Assembly: GCA_964613055.1 (NCBI GenBank)
Contig: CAZTGD010000007.1
Coordinates: 1-64,000, forward strand
Direction: 5' to 3'
DNA from: JAXGMQ01 sp964613055
GTDB taxonomy: Bacteria > Caldisericota > Caldisericia > JAAYUI01
Length of the DNA: 64,000 bases
This document shows positions 27,018-34,794 of this stretch, piece by piece. Both the position numbers and the translations under genes were made by a program. Numbering within the stretch: position 1 is the stretch's first letter; every line of letters starts with the position of its first letter. The notes under the pieces were generated by a model. It searched no databases and was not told the origin of the DNA. It saw only the letters and a program-made list of their open reading frames with translations.

Positions 27018-27695
27018 ATGGAATTCGAAGTCCTTGGTGGTCAATTACCAGTCGTTGTTTGCAAAATGAACGTTGGAGAGAAGATGATGTCTGAGTCAGG
27101 TGGTATGAGTTGGATGACACCTGGAGTCAAGATGGAAACAAGCATGAAGGGCGGATTGATGGGTGCGTTCAAACGTTCCATGTCTGGTGAAAGTGCTTTT
27201 GTTAACACATTTATTTCCGAAGGTGACAATGAAGAGGTGGCATTTGTCTCATCCTTCCCAGGTCAGATCCTCCATGTACACCTGGAGGAAGGTCAGCACA
27301 TCATTGCACAGAAGGGTACGTTCCTAGCTGGAGAAGACAGCATCAAGCTTGAAATGTTCTTCAGGAAGAAACTGATGGCGGGTCTGTTTGGAGGAATGGG
27401 TTTTATAATGAACAAGGTCGAAGGACCAGGAGACGCATTCTTTGAAATCGATGGTGCACTGACAATAAAGAATCTTGCAGAGGGTGAAACAGTGATGGTA
27501 GACACTGGGCATGTTGCATTGCTCGAACCATCGGTTACCTTCGATGTACAGCGGTTAAAGGGATTCAAGAACATGTTCATGGGCGGTGAAGGTTTGTTCC
27601 TGGCAAAGCTGACTGGACCTGGCAAGGTTTGGCTCAGGAGTATGTGCGCAGGTGACCTTGCAAAGATTATGTCACCGTTTATCAGCAAGAGCTAG
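27018..27695 (+). CDS. AIM24/TIGR00266 family protein
   Basis: 225 residues from the ATG at 27018 (SD AAGGAG at 6 nt). Double beta-helix-like Gly-rich repeats are typical of the family: SESGGMSWMTPGVKMET in the N-terminal third, then GGLMGAFKRSMSGES, GTFLAGEDSIKLEMFF, FLFFEI-like FFEIDG and GPGKVWLRS near the end. Function is unknown in bacteria; the eukaryotic relative Aim24 is a mitochondrial membrane-associated protein. It stands alone between the ECF operon and pyrR with its own promoter. Confidence 0.85.
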   Translation: MEFEVLGGQLPVVVCKMNVGEKMMSESGGMSWMTPGVKMETSMKGGLMGAFKRSMSGESAFVNTFISEGDNEEVAFVSSFPGQILHVHLEEGQHIIAQKGTFLAGEDSIKLEMFFRKKLMAGLFGGMGFIMNKVEGPGDAFFEIDGALTIKNLAEGETVMVDTGHVALLEPSVTFDVQRLKGFKNMFMGGEGLFLAKLTGPGKVWLRSMCAGDLAKIMSPFISKS

Positions 27696-27699
27696 CATA

Positions 27700-27760
27700 T
27701 AGTCAACCGGTTATCAATCAATGTGATGTGTTTCGATTTGATTGATAATTCAATTGACTA
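27700..27760 (+). repeat. Two-part inverted repeat between the AIM24 gene and pyrR
   Basis: An inner perfect 11-bp repeat TTATCAATCAA (27711-27721) / TTGATTGATAA (27738-27748) with a 16-nt loop lies inside an outer perfect 7-bp repeat TAGTCAA (27700-27706) / TTGACTA (27754-27760). No T-run follows, so it is a poor terminator. Its right outer arm coincides with the -35 box of the pyrR promoter, which makes a DNA operator more plausible. Confidence 0.6.
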
Positions 27761-27782
27761 GCAATTTAGATGAAAGTATAAT
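27754..27782 (+). promoter_or_regulatory. Promoter of the pyr operon (apparently leaderless)
   Basis: -35 TTGACT (27754-27759), 17 bp spacer and perfect -10 TATAAT (27777-27782). The expected start at about 27789-27790 falls directly at the pyrR ATG at 27791, and no SD is seen before that ATG. The -35 box overlaps the right arm of the inverted repeat. Confidence 0.65.
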
Positions 27783-27790
27783 TGAGAGCA

Positions 27791-28339
27791 ATGGAACTGA
27801 AGATAAAAAAGATACTTCTCGAGAAAGGTGATCTGACCAGAATTATTGGACGCATCTGCCATGAGATCATAGAAAACAACAGGGGCATAGAAGATATTGC
27901 TCTGGTTGGGATCCACAGGCGGGGAGTGCCGATTGCCAGAAGAATCGCGAAGAAGATAGCTGAAACAGAAGGCAAGGAACCACTGGTTGGAGAACTCGAC
28001 ATCACCCTCTACCGTGATGATCTGTCCATGCTCTATCAAACTCCAAAGGTGCATGTGACAAAGGTTGACTTCAACATCAAAGACAGAACCATAATCCTAG
28101 TCGATGACGTGCTCTATACGGGAAGAACAATCAGGTCAGCTATGGATGCACTCACAGACCTTGGCAGGCCTAGCAAGATTCAACTAGCGGTTATAATTGA
28201 CAGAGGTCACAGAGAACTCCCCATTAGGGCTGATTATGTGGGAAAGACCATACCCACCTCTCAGTCTGAGGTGGTTGAGGTACTCATAGACGAAATTGAC
28301 GGACAGGACAAAGTTATCATTGGAGAGAAGGTAAATTGA
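27791..28339 (+). CDS. pyrR: PyrR, pyrimidine operon regulator/uracil phosphoribosyltransferase
   Basis: 182 residues from the ATG at 27791; a TTG 9 nt earlier lies inside the -10 box and is rejected. The PRPP loop is ILVDDVLYTGRTIRSA near residue 100, and the region DITLYRDDLS near 75 and HRELPIRADYVGK near 140 are PyrR signatures. In Gram-positive models PyrR binds pyr mRNA when UMP is high and favours termination. It heads the pyr operon and is followed by a terminator before pyrB, as expected for that mechanism. Confidence 0.95.
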   Translation: MELKIKKILLEKGDLTRIIGRICHEIIENNRGIEDIALVGIHRRGVPIARRIAKKIAETEGKEPLVGELDITLYRDDLSMLYQTPKVHVTKVDFNIKDRTIILVDDVLYTGRTIRSAMDALTDLGRPSKIQLAVIIDRGHRELPIRADYVGKTIPTSQSEVVEVLIDEIDGQDKVIIGEKVN

Positions 28340-28364
28340 TTGGACGATAGCAACATTACTAAAA

Positions 28365-28396
28365 ACCCTGGCGATTTCTCTCGCCAGGGTTTTTTT
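28365..28396 (+). terminator. Rho-independent terminator/attenuator between pyrR and pyrB
   Basis: A perfect 10-bp stem ACCCTGGCGA / TCGCCAGGGT (28365-28374, 28381-28390) with a TTTCTC loop is followed by a T7 run ending at 28396. Its position between the regulator and the first biosynthetic gene fits a PyrR-controlled attenuator. I could not find a convincing antiterminator or PyrR-binding loop upstream. Confidence 0.85.
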
Positions 28397-28433
28397 ATGA
28401 GAATCCAACAAACGTTCAAGGAGGATAGGCTGG

Positions 28434-29360
28434 ATGAGTCTTAAACAAAAACACCTGCTGGGACTCAAGGATGTGAGTCGAGAGGATATATCTCTCATTC
28501 TTGATTCAGCTGAGAGTTTCAAGGAACTACTCGGTCGACAGATAAAAAAAGCCCCAGTACTCAGGGGCAAAACGGTAGTCAACCTCTTCATGGAGCCATC
28601 CACACGCACTAGAACGAGTTTCGAACTCGCGGCTAAAACCCTTTCAGCGGACGTTATTAATATCAACACGTCAACATCCGCTGTTCAAAAGGGTGAATGC
28701 CTCAAGGACACCGTACTGACTCTAACCTCTCTTGGCGCTGACTATATCGTCATCAGGACATCCATGTGCGGAGCGCCACATTTTATTTCAACATTCTTTG
28801 GCGGACGCGTTCTAAACGCTGGCGACGGGATCAACGAGCATCCAACACAGGCATTGCTTGATATGTACTCAATCAAAGAGAGGCTTGGATCGATAAAGGA
28901 TAAGCGCGTTCTCATACTTGGAGATATCTGTCACTCGAGGGTAGCTCGGTCAAACATATTTGGGTTGACCTCCATGGGTGCTAAAGTTGGGGTATGCGGA
29001 CCCCCCACTCTCATACCAAAAGACGTTGAGGATCTAGATGTAAAGGTACACTACAACCTCGATGATGCTCTAGGTGAATATGACATCGTAAACATACTGA
29101 GAATCCAACTGGAGCGACAGGAGCAGGGTCTATTTTCCTCTCCCCGAGAGTACTATGAAAAATATGGAATGACTGAGCAGAGATTGATGAAGCACCCGAA
29201 CCTAACCATCATGCATCCTGGACCAATGAACCGAGGCATAGAAATAGACCCATACGTTGCCGAATCAGAGAACGCAACAGTCACTCAACAGGTCAGAAAC
29301 GGAGTTGCGGTGAGAATGGCAGTGCTGTATCTCCTGCTTGGAGGTGAGTCAAATGAGTGA
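28434..29360 (+). CDS. pyrB: Aspartate carbamoyltransferase catalytic subunit
   Basis: 308 residues. The carbamoyl-phosphate loop MEPSTRTRTSFELAA is near residue 52, followed by HPTQALLDMYS and HPGPMNRGIE near 264. It joins carbamoyl phosphate to aspartate, the first committed step of UMP synthesis. The ATG follows AAGGAGG. No pyrI regulatory subunit is nearby, so control is probably transcriptional. It overlaps pyrC by 8 nt. Confidence 0.97.
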   Translation: MSLKQKHLLGLKDVSREDISLILDSAESFKELLGRQIKKAPVLRGKTVVNLFMEPSTRTRTSFELAAKTLSADVININTSTSAVQKGECLKDTVLTLTSLGADYIVIRTSMCGAPHFISTFFGGRVLNAGDGINEHPTQALLDMYSIKERLGSIKDKRVLILGDICHSRVARSNIFGLTSMGAKVGVCGPPTLIPKDVEDLDVKVHYNLDDALGEYDIVNILRIQLERQEQGLFSSPREYYEKYGMTEQRLMKHPNLTIMHPGPMNRGIEIDPYVAESENATVTQQVRNGVAVRMAVLYLLLGGESNE

Positions 29361-30657
29361 AAACCTCGTATTAAAAAATGGTCAAGTTGTTGATGTCGTT
29401 AACATGACAAGCGATAAAAAAGACGTTCTCATAGAGAACGGCAAGATAACCAGAGTCGGCAATGATCTTGATGGTGACGAAACAATTGATTGTAGTGGGA
29501 TGCTGGTCAGCCCAGGTTTCATTGATATACACGCACATCTGAGAGAACCCGGTTTCGAACACAAGGAAACTATAGCTACAGCCACCAGAGCGGCGGCGGC
29601 GGGTGGCTTTACCACCATCTACGCCATGCCGAATACCGAACCACCATGCGATAACCAAGCAACAGCGCAATACATACGCAGACATGCAGACATTTATGGC
29701 GTCGTAAAGGTTGAACCGATTGGGTGTATCTCCCAGAATCGAAAAGGCAAATTGCTTGCGGAGATGGGAGGGTTAGCAAACGCTGGTGTTCGAATGGTTA
29801 CCGATGACGGCTCTCCGATAAGGTCTGCAAATCTGATGTTGTTGGCACTGAAATACTCAAAGGCACACGGATTGCTGGTTGCAGACCACTGCGAAGACCT
29901 TACACTTTCAGCCGATGGAGTCTGCAATGAAGGTTTCTACTCAACTCTGTACGGATTAAAACCCATCCCCAAAGCCGCAGAAGAAACCATGGTTGCAAGG
30001 GATATTATCCTGGCTCAAGAAGCTGACGCTCGCATTCATATACTTCATGTTACAACAAAGCTATCGGTGAGTTTTATTAAACAAAGCAAAACACAGGGAA
30101 CAAAGGTAACCTGTGAAGTAACACCGCATCACCTCTGTCTCACAGATAAACTATTGGGGAAATATGACACGAACCTTAAAGTCAATCCACCACTGAGAAG
30201 TCAAGAGGATGTTGACGCTTGCAGGGATGCCCTCATTGACGGAACAATTGATTGCATAGCAACCGACCACGCACCACATGCCAGGGAAGACAAGGAGGTC
30301 GAAATTGACCTCGCACCACCTGGTATCAGTGGATTTGAGACGGCTGTTGGTCTATTGTTCAATGAACTTGTACATACAGGAATCGTCAAACCAGAACTCA
30401 TCATCTCCAAACTAACAGCGGGACCAGCAAAGGTACTCGGTAAGGAAACCCCATTGATTCAACCTGACATGCCTGCAGATATAACGATAATCAATCCAAA
30501 CAAGGAATGGACAGTCGATCCAACTCGATTCCACTCACTCGGTAAGAATACCCCTCTTAAGGGAAAAAAACTAAAGGGAGTTGTTCACACAACAATAGTT
30601 GACGGAAAGGTAGTCTTCTTCGATGGTGAGATCAAAGAAGGTGTTCAGCAGAGTTGA
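29353..30657 (+). CDS. pyrC: Dihydroorotase (class I type)
   Basis: 434 residues from the ATG at 29353 (GGAGG upstream inside pyrB); an upstream TTG is less likely. Metal ligands are seen in DIHAHLREPG, ILHVTTK, CEVTPHHL and the catalytic Asp in ATDHAPH. The mid-domain DDGSPI motif is typical of class I bacterial DHOase. It cyclises carbamoyl-aspartate to dihydroorotate. Stop overlaps the next gene by 35 nt. Confidence 0.97.
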   Translation: MSENLVLKNGQVVDVVNMTSDKKDVLIENGKITRVGNDLDGDETIDCSGMLVSPGFIDIHAHLREPGFEHKETIATATRAAAAGGFTTIYAMPNTEPPCDNQATAQYIRRHADIYGVVKVEPIGCISQNRKGKLLAEMGGLANAGVRMVTDDGSPIRSANLMLLALKYSKAHGLLVADHCEDLTLSADGVCNEGFYSTLYGLKPIPKAAEETMVARDIILAQEADARIHILHVTTKLSVSFIKQSKTQGTKVTCEVTPHHLCLTDKLLGKYDTNLKVNPPLRSQEDVDACRDALIDGTIDCIATDHAPHAREDKEVEIDLAPPGISGFETAVGLLFNELVHTGIVKPELIISKLTAGPAKVLGKETPLIQPDMPADITIINPNKEWTVDPTRFHSLGKNTPLKGKKLKGVVHTTIVDGKVVFFDGEIKEGVQQS

Positions 30658-31384
30658 GATAGCATCAAATAGGAATATACCTGGAAGCGAACTAATGTTG
30701 CTTTCCTTCTTCGAACCATCTATCGCGCTTTCTGCAGTAGCTGGTCAATTCGTCGAAATAGGTATCCCTGGTTGCATACTTCCAAAGCCGTTCTCAATTA
30801 GAAATACACACAGGTTTGGATTAGTAGACGTGATGTACGAAGTAGTTGGTAAGGGTACTGAAACCCTTGCCAATATGTCTGAGGGGGCTGAGATTACAGT
30901 TTTAGGACCCTTGGGAAATGGCTTCATCCACCAAAATGAAAGCGATGTATATCTTGTAGGTGGTGGGACAGGGATTGCACCAATACTGTTCCTGGCAGAA
31001 ACATTAGATCAGAGTAATCACGTATCTCTCTTTATTGGTGCTCGAAGCAATCGCTTCTTGCCGGAATTATCATTACTTCCTGCACACACAAAGATTGCTA
31101 CAGACGATGGTTCTGAAGGATATCATGGCAATGTGATCGATTTAATGAGGGAACGTTTACTCCCTCAAGCTCATGTGTTCGCCTGTGGTCCAAAACCCAT
31201 GCTAAAATCACTATGGAATCTCGTTAAGAACTGGAATAATGAAATACAATTCAGCTTGGAAGCATATATGGGTTGCGGGATCGGTGCATGCCTCGGCTGT
31301 CAAATCGAAACAACTGGTGGACAGAAGCATATCTGCACAGACGGTCCAGTCTTCTATGCAAAAGAGGTCATTGATGCCCTTTGA
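30623..31384 (+). CDS. pyrK: Dihydroorotate dehydrogenase B electron-transfer subunit
   Basis: 253 residues. FAD-binding segment PKPFSIRN near 55, NAD-binding GGGTGIAPI near 113, and the [2Fe-2S] ligands CGIGACLGC plus a distant Cys in HICTDGPVF at the C-terminus. It passes electrons from dihydroorotate via PyrD to NAD+. The ATG at 30623 lies in the end of pyrC; a GTG at 30641 is an alternative. It overlaps pyrD by 11 nt. Confidence 0.95.
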   Translation: MVRSKKVFSRVEIASNRNIPGSELMLLSFFEPSIALSAVAGQFVEIGIPGCILPKPFSIRNTHRFGLVDVMYEVVGKGTETLANMSEGAEITVLGPLGNGFIHQNESDVYLVGGGTGIAPILFLAETLDQSNHVSLFIGARSNRFLPELSLLPAHTKIATDDGSEGYHGNVIDLMRERLLPQAHVFACGPKPMLKSLWNLVKNWNNEIQFSLEAYMGCGIGACLGCQIETTGGQKHICTDGPVFYAKEVIDAL

Positions 31385-32297
31385 TCCAGTTGTGTCTTTT
31401 CTAGGCAAGGATTATGTAAACCCAGTTATCGGCGCTTCAGGTACATTCGGTTGTGGAGAATTGTATGGTGACCTTCTCGATTATAGCAAAATCGGCGGTT
31501 TTGTAACAAAAGGTGTAACTTCGAAGCCAAAAAAAGGTAACAATGGTCAACGGATAGTAGAAATAAATGGTGGCGTTCTAAACAGCATCGGTCTTGAAAA
31601 CCAGGGTTTAGGATATTTCATGGAAAACCATATACCCAAGTTCGATGCATACATGTGTAATATCTGGGTGAATGTTTCTGGCAACAGCCCAGAAGAATAT
31701 ATAAACATAATCGATGCATTGAATGATCAACCAACAATTGCAGGTTTTGAGATAAACGTTTCCTGCCCAAATGTTTCAAAGGGTGGTATCAGATTTGGCT
31801 CCTCACCAGAACTCGTTCGATCTCTTACGTCAAGGATAAGGGTTCGAGCTAATAAACCAATTATTATCAAACTCAGCCCAAACGTGACAAATATTGTTGA
31901 GGTCGCTCAAGCCGCCAAGGAAGGTAAGGCTCAAGCTCTTACAGTTGCAAATACCTTCCTTGGAATGGATATCAATGTATTCAGTAGAAGACCTACGCTT
32001 GGAAACACAACTGGCGGTTACTCGGGACCTGCAATACTGCCTTTGACGCTTAGATGTATCTGGCAGATCTATGAAAGCGTAGACATTCCAATCATCGGCT
32101 GTGGTGGTATAACTTCTGGCATTGATGCAATAAAGCATCTGATGGCAGGGGCAAACATGGTTCAAGTAGGCACAGCAACACTCAAGAATCCACTTGCATT
32201 ATCTGACATTTCAGATGAGATGAGCGAGTGGGCAGAGAGTAATGGTTTTACATCTTTTGATGAGATTGTGGGGATAGCTCATGAACATAAACAATAA
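31374..32297 (+). CDS. pyrD: Dihydroorotate dehydrogenase B catalytic subunit
   Basis: 307 residues from the ATG at 31374, with GAGG upstream in pyrK; the open frame before it is the pyrK shadow. It has GASGTFGCGELYGD, TKGVTSKPKKGN, FEINVSCPNV and the FMN phosphate site GCGGITSGIDA. Pairing with pyrK identifies the NAD-linked class 1B enzyme, cytoplasmic and suited to anaerobic growth. Overlaps pyrF by 17 nt. Confidence 0.96.
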   Translation: MPFDPVVSFLGKDYVNPVIGASGTFGCGELYGDLLDYSKIGGFVTKGVTSKPKKGNNGQRIVEINGGVLNSIGLENQGLGYFMENHIPKFDAYMCNIWVNVSGNSPEEYINIIDALNDQPTIAGFEINVSCPNVSKGGIRFGSSPELVRSLTSRIRVRANKPIIIKLSPNVTNIVEVAQAAKEGKAQALTVANTFLGMDINVFSRRPTLGNTTGGYSGPAILPLTLRCIWQIYESVDIPIIGCGGITSGIDAIKHLMAGANMVQVGTATLKNPLALSDISDEMSEWAESNGFTSFDEIVGIAHEHKQ

Positions 32298-33012
32298 CTC
32301 AAAACTAATCGTGGGGTTAGATGTCACAGCGAATGAAGCCATCAAACTTTGTGAGTGCTTACCGACTGGTGTTATGGTTAAAGTCGGCTTGAAACTATTC
32401 AACACGAGTGGACCTGAAATAGTTAAGAAAATAATCAACTCTGGAAGAAAGGTGTTCCTTGACCTCAAGTATTTCGACATACCAAACCAGGTTGGTGACG
32501 TCTCAGAGGTAGCGTGCTCAATGGGTGTATCCATGTTCAACCTTCATGCCCTAGGTGGTCCTGAGATGATTAGAACCTCTTCAAATAGAATACTTGAGTG
32601 GTCAGCGAAGAACAAATCAACAGCTCCAAAACTTCTTGGAGTTACAATACTCACTTCATTTGACAGGAATTCACTAAATTCCATTGGTTTCACTGACAAC
32701 ACCGTCGAATCCGCTGTAAAGAGACTCGCAGGTCTCGCTTTGGAAAATGGATGTGATGGTCTTGTGTGTTCTGGTAATGACCTTGACATGCTAAGGAGAG
32801 AATACGGCAGTGTCTTTGTTGCCGTAACACCCGGTATCAGAAGAGATAAAGACAACGTTAACGACCAGAAACGTGTTATGACACCATCGATGGCTATCTG
32901 GTCGGGCGCTACCCATATCGTAGTTGGTAGACCTATCTACAAAAGTGACAATCCTACTCTTGAAGCCAGTGCTATTCTAAAGGAGATCTATAATGCAAAG
33001 AAAAGCTCTTGA
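32281..33012 (+). CDS. pyrF: Orotidine-5'-phosphate decarboxylase
   Basis: 243 residues. LIVGLDV at the N-terminus and the catalytic charged array DLKYFDIPNQV near 60, where the Lys and both Asp are kept but the usual His (KFHDIP) is Phe. VTPGIRRD and VVGRPIYKS form the phosphate site. It makes UMP. The ATG overlaps pyrD and the end overlaps pyrE by 20 nt, so the operon is tightly coupled. Confidence 0.96.
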   Translation: MNINNNSKLIVGLDVTANEAIKLCECLPTGVMVKVGLKLFNTSGPEIVKKIINSGRKVFLDLKYFDIPNQVGDVSEVACSMGVSMFNLHALGGPEMIRTSSNRILEWSAKNKSTAPKLLGVTILTSFDRNSLNSIGFTDNTVESAVKRLAGLALENGCDGLVCSGNDLDMLRREYGSVFVAVTPGIRRDKDNVNDQKRVMTPSMAIWSGATHIVVGRPIYKSDNPTLEASAILKEIYNAKKSS

Positions 33013-33565
33013 TATATTGATGGACACCTCTGCCATTGAAAAGGGTCATTTTAAGCTCTCCTCTGGACTTCATTCCGATACTTACGTTCAATGCGCAAGG
33101 GTTTTCGAATATCCTAAATACAGTAGTGCAATTTGCGAGATGCTAGCCGATAAACTTGGACAGATCACCGTCAATACTGTTATTGGACCAGCCATGGGAG
33201 GCATCATCTTTGCTTATGAATTGAGTAGGACACTTGGTGTTAGAAACATATTTGCTGAAAGAAAAGACGGTGAGATGACATTCAGGAGAGGTTTTCATGT
33301 TGAACCTGGTGAACCAGTTCTGGTTGCAGAGGACGTTGTAACAACTGGAGGTTCTGCTGTTGAGGTTTGTAGATTAGCAGACGAAATGGGTGCAAATGTA
33401 TTTGGTTTCTGTTCAATTGTAGATCGATCTGGTGGTAAGATTGATTTCCCTTACAATTACACTTCACTAATCGAATTGGCCATTGACACATATGAACCGG
33501 AGGTTTGCCCTCTATGTAGAGATGGCATTCCCATCAACTCCCCGGGTTCAAGACATAAGAAATAA
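32993..33565 (+). CDS. pyrE: Orotate phosphoribosyltransferase
   Basis: 190 residues. PRPP motif VLVAEDVVTTGGSAVE near 103 and FAERKDGEMTFRRGF near 84 identify it. HFKLSSGLHSDTYVQ at residues 18-32 is the N-terminal substrate hood. The C-terminal CPLCRDG is common in clostridial-type PyrE. It is the last gene of the operon. It converges with the small membrane protein gene with a 5 bp gap, and no terminator was recognised there. Confidence 0.96.
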   Translation: MQRKALDILMDTSAIEKGHFKLSSGLHSDTYVQCARVFEYPKYSSAICEMLADKLGQITVNTVIGPAMGGIIFAYELSRTLGVRNIFAERKDGEMTFRRGFHVEPGEPVLVAEDVVTTGGSAVEVCRLADEMGANVFGFCSIVDRSGGKIDFPYNYTSLIELAIDTYEPEVCPLCRDGIPINSPGSRHKK

Positions 33566-33570
33566 TCAAG

Positions 33571-34044
33571 CTAAGATTTTATGATCTCTGTTAACTTTTC
33601 TTTTGAAAGACTGTACCAGGCTAAAACTGGTACCAACAGAGGCACCGTTGCAATGAAGAAGCTGGTTATGTTAAGCATTGTTTGAGTCATTGATCGTGAT
33701 ACAGATATGTACACAGCTAAGTATTGCCCAAATATTGTGAATAACAGTAACAACGCACATATCACAATAGACCATATTATCAGTCGATAGTTAACTTTTT
33801 TCTCTATATATACCAGCTCAATACCCCATGTGCCTATCATTAGTATTATGAATGGGATCAATGGACTCAGCAATGATGTGTCTGCACTTGACGCTCTTTC
33901 AACATAGTAGCCCGACTTCCAAACCATGCTTGAAACCAACCCATCAACAAACGAAGCATACTGTCTAGCGATGATAGTCCACAAAGCAAATACAACTATT
34001 ACAGTAAGTATGATCCTTATAGTAAATGCAGTTTTCTTTGACAT
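33571..34044 (-). CDS. Small four-helix membrane protein next to the exosortase gene
   Basis: 157 residues with four predicted transmembrane helices (about 8-27, 58-80, 86-112, 122-147) and a Lys-rich tail. I recognise no family. It starts 2 bp after the exosortase gene and so is almost certainly in the same transcript. By position it may be an accessory subunit of the sorting system, as small membrane proteins often accompany exosortases; nothing in its own sequence proves this. Confidence 0.6.
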   Translation of the reverse strand: MSKKTAFTIRIILTVIVVFALWTIIARQYASFVDGLVSSMVWKSGYYVERASSADTSLLSPLIPFIILMIGTWGIELVYIEKKVNYRLIIWSIVICALLLLFTIFGQYLAVYISVSRSMTQTMLNITSFFIATVPLLVPVLAWYSLSKEKLTEIIKS

Positions 34045-34046
34045 TA

Positions 34047-34652
34047 TTATTTTTTCTTCTTACCAGGTAAGTCCTTTGCGAACCAAACAATAAAACACCA
34101 GAAAAGAAGAATTAGAAAACCTATCATGATTAACTGCCAGAGGTATGCATGAATAAAATCGAATCCTGCCGGCCAATATGCACCTACGAGTCCAAGGATG
34201 ACGAATCTGATAAGGTTTATCAGGTATATTGCTGGTATTCCTATCAGGAATCCCCACATGTTTTTTATATAGTTACCTGTTGGATATGCAAGAACTGTAG
34301 CAGAGTATACAATCCAAGCATATATGCCAGTACACTCATAGATTACTTCCATCCTGAAGCCACTTAGATCAATGTAAGCCCCTGTAATCCCTGCAAAAGT
34401 GGTATGTTGAAACGTAGCCAATACACCAAAGAATTTCATTATACCAATGAGTGGGTAGACAACTGCATAGGTGAGTCCTTTTTGTATGGGATTGAGGAAT
34501 GTCTCTTTGATACCCATGATGTTGTATGTTGGCATCCGTATATGTGTTAGTATTTGTAACGCAATTGCTATGAGAATACTGAAGAGTATCCACAACAAAA
34601 CCGATTTGTATTTCCTCAGCGTACTAATAGTCTTTTCAATAATCTCGCTCAT
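34047..34652 (-). CDS. Exosortase/archaeosortase family protein
   Basis: 201 residues from the ATG at 34652; the frame is open for 34 codons more, but that part runs through the terminator of the previous gene. The protein is polytopic. The family triad is in place: Cys107 in YECTGIYAW, Arg149 in INLIRFVIL and His168 in FDFIHAYLW, each next to a membrane segment. Exosortases are integral membrane transpeptidase-like enzymes that recognise C-terminal sorting tails. The gene directly upstream encodes a subtilase ending in such a tail, so it is the obvious candidate substrate. The protein is short for an exosortase and lacks extra domains. Confidence 0.85.
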   Translation of the reverse strand: MSEIIEKTISTLRKYKSVLLWILFSILIAIALQILTHIRMPTYNIMGIKETFLNPIQKGLTYAVVYPLIGIMKFFGVLATFQHTTFAGITGAYIDLSGFRMEVIYECTGIYAWIVYSATVLAYPTGNYIKNMWGFLIGIPAIYLINLIRFVILGLVGAYWPAGFDFIHAYLWQLIMIGFLILLFWCFIVWFAKDLPGKKKK

Positions 34653-34712
34653 TTCCCACCCTTTGAATTGTCTTGCATAACCGTTTATACATTGTGCACG
34701 AAATTTCTGCCC

Positions 34713-34755
34713 AATCAAATAAGAAATTGGGGAGTCGCGTAAACGACCCCCCAAT
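34713..34755 (-). terminator. Terminator downstream of the subtilase gene
   Basis: Minus-strand hairpin with arms at 34744-34755 and 34726-34737 (ATTGGGG-type stem of 12 bp with one G-U, TTTACG loop) followed by a T-rich stretch (TTTCTTATTT). It separates the subtilase from the exosortase gene, which then needs readthrough or its own promoter; I could not place a good one in 34653-34712. Confidence 0.7.
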
Positions 34756-34794
34756 CATTATCCATTATTCAAATCGCTAGAGTATCAGCAGGTT

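Noticed and set aside
27700..27760. Terminator of the AIM24-family gene
   Set aside because: The hairpin has no T run, a large loop, and its arm doubles as the -35 box of the pyrR promoter.
27782..27790. TTG start for pyrR
   Set aside because: The TTG overlaps the end of the -10 box, so it would not be transcribed.
31239..31373. N-terminal extension of pyrD
   Set aside because: It is the shadow of the pyrK C-terminus; the FMN-domain start and the GAGG site fit the ATG at 31374.
34653..34754. N-terminal extension of the exosortase
   Set aside because: It runs through the terminator hairpin of the preceding gene and starts without a ribosome site.
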